NCBI GenBank assembly: GCA_949283905.1
Contig: CASDUB010000143.1
Location: 1-5,915 of the forward strand
Reading direction: 5' to 3'
DNA from: an uncultured Lachnospiraceae bacterium
GTDB taxonomy: Bacteria; Bacillota; Clostridia; Lachnospirales; Lachnospiraceae
Length of the DNA stretch: 5,915 bases
The notes beneath the pieces are model-generated. The model was given only the letters and a program-made list of their open reading frames with translations. It was not told where the DNA came from and ran no database searches. Numbering within the stretch: position 1 is the first letter of the stretch; every line of letters begins with the position of its first letter. Below are positions 5,303-5,915 of this stretch, piece by piece. Both the position numbers and the translations under genes were made by a program.

Positions 5303-5915
5303 ATGGATAATAAAGCAATGTATAAATTAAGCTACGGATTGTTTGTGCTTACGGCAAGAGAAGGAGAGAAAGACAGCGGATGTATAATCAATACGGCTAT
5401 TCAGGCAGCTTCTTCTCCTAACCAGATAAGCATCTGTGTAAACAAAGCAAATTATACTCATGACATGATCATGAATACAAGAGCGTTTACCGTTTCGGTT
5501 ATCAGTCAGAAAGCTACTTTTGATCTTTTCAAACACTTTGGATTCCAGTCAGGAAGAGACATCAACAAATTTGAAAACTTCGACAAATGTGCCCGCGGTG
5601 CTAACGGTATCCTTTATGTTACGGAAGGAACAAATGCTTTTATTTCTGTAAAAGTTGAAAAGACGGAAGATCTGGGTTCTCATACTATGTTTGTTGGCGA
5701 GATAACAGATATGGAAGTACTTGCCGATGACAGATCAGCAACTTATGAATACTATATGGAAAACATCAAACCGAAACCACAGCCTGCTGCTGAAGAGAAA
5801 AAAGAAGGAAAAGTTGTTTGGGTATGCAGGATCTGCGGTTATGTATATGAAGGCGAAGAACTTCCGGAAGATTTCGTATGCCCGATATGCAAACATCCGG
5901 CATCGGATTTTGAAA
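5303..5915 (+). CDS. hrb: Flavin reductase-rubredoxin fusion (Hrb type), C-terminal end cut
   Basis: The protein joins a flavin reductase-like FMN-binding domain (about 1-150) to a rubredoxin (about 171 on) through a Pro/Ala/Glu/Lys linker (156-170). This is the architecture of high-molecular-weight rubredoxin of Moorella. There it takes electrons from NADH to a flavodiiron protein that reduces oxygen or nitric oxide to harmless products in the cytoplasm. The reductase part has IINTAIQAASSPNQISICVN (28-47), the usual flavin-loop region. The rubredoxin part has C175-x-x-C178-G-Y and C193-P-I-C196, all four iron ligands, and an acidic segment between. AAGGAG (5289-5294) lies eight bases before the ATG. 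No stop occurs before the edge; by rubredoxin length only about 5-15 residues should be missing. The partner flavodiiron protein is not in the window, so the physiological partner is inferred. Confidence 0.93.
   Translation, partial: MDNKAMYKLSYGLFVLTAREGEKDSGCIINTAIQAASSPNQISICVNKANYTHDMIMNTRAFTVSVISQKATFDLFKHFGFQSGRDINKFENFDKCARGANGILYVTEGTNAFISVKVEKTEDLGSHTMFVGEITDMEVLADDRSATYEYYMENIKPKPQPAAEEKKEGKVVWVCRICGYVYEGEELPEDFVCPICKHPASDFE

Overview
The window looks like chromosomal DNA of an anaerobic, low-GC Firmicute, most likely a clostridial gut-type organism such as a member of the Lachnospiraceae. The reasons are AT-rich intergenic DNA, strong AGGAGG-type ribosome binding sites, a tRNA gene without encoded CCA, and a flavin reductase-rubredoxin fusion of the type known from anaerobic clostridia. 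This placement is an inference from content; no search was possible. There is no insertion sequence, phage gene, CRISPR array or rRNA.

Layout, left to right. At 1-310 (minus) is the N-terminal fifth of pyruvate kinase (pyk), running off the left edge. It is divergent from a plus-strand gene at 492-1298 for a full-length Thg1-like protein (tRNAHis guanylyltransferase / 3'-5' polymerase family). This protein keeps the family framework but appears to lack the metal-binding aspartates. Convergent to it is azlC-azlD (2334 to 1315, minus), a branched-chain amino acid exporter pair. Directly upstream of azlC lie an intrinsic terminator (2354-2394) and a tRNA-Thr(UGU) gene (2408-2480, minus) with a good promoter. 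A MATE-family efflux pump (2618-3976, plus) is divergent from the tRNA, with an extended -10 promoter and an operator-like dyad at its start site. A shared bidirectional terminator (3982-4001) separates it from a convergent SLC13/ArsB-type anion permease (4000-5109, minus), which has its own promoter. At 5303-5915 (plus) is a flavin reductase-rubredoxin fusion (Hrb type), cut by the right edge just before its end.

The genes do not form one pathway. They are small independent units: glycolysis, a degenerate tRNA-repair homologue, amino acid export, a tRNA, drug or metabolite efflux, anion transport, and electron transfer for oxygen or NO defence. Three starts were moved downstream from the longest open frames: azlC to an ATG at 2334, the MATE gene to an ATG at 2618, and the permease to an ATG at 5109. 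In each case a ribosome binding site, and in two cases a promoter, supports the shorter form.

The most interesting observation is the Thg1 homologue, where Lys, Leu and Tyr stand at the positions expected for the catalytic Asp-Gly and second Asp, although the sequence still aligns from end to end. Second is the arrangement tRNA-Thr - terminator - azlCD, in which no separate azlCD promoter can be seen. I do not see a multi-gene system that I would call undescribed.
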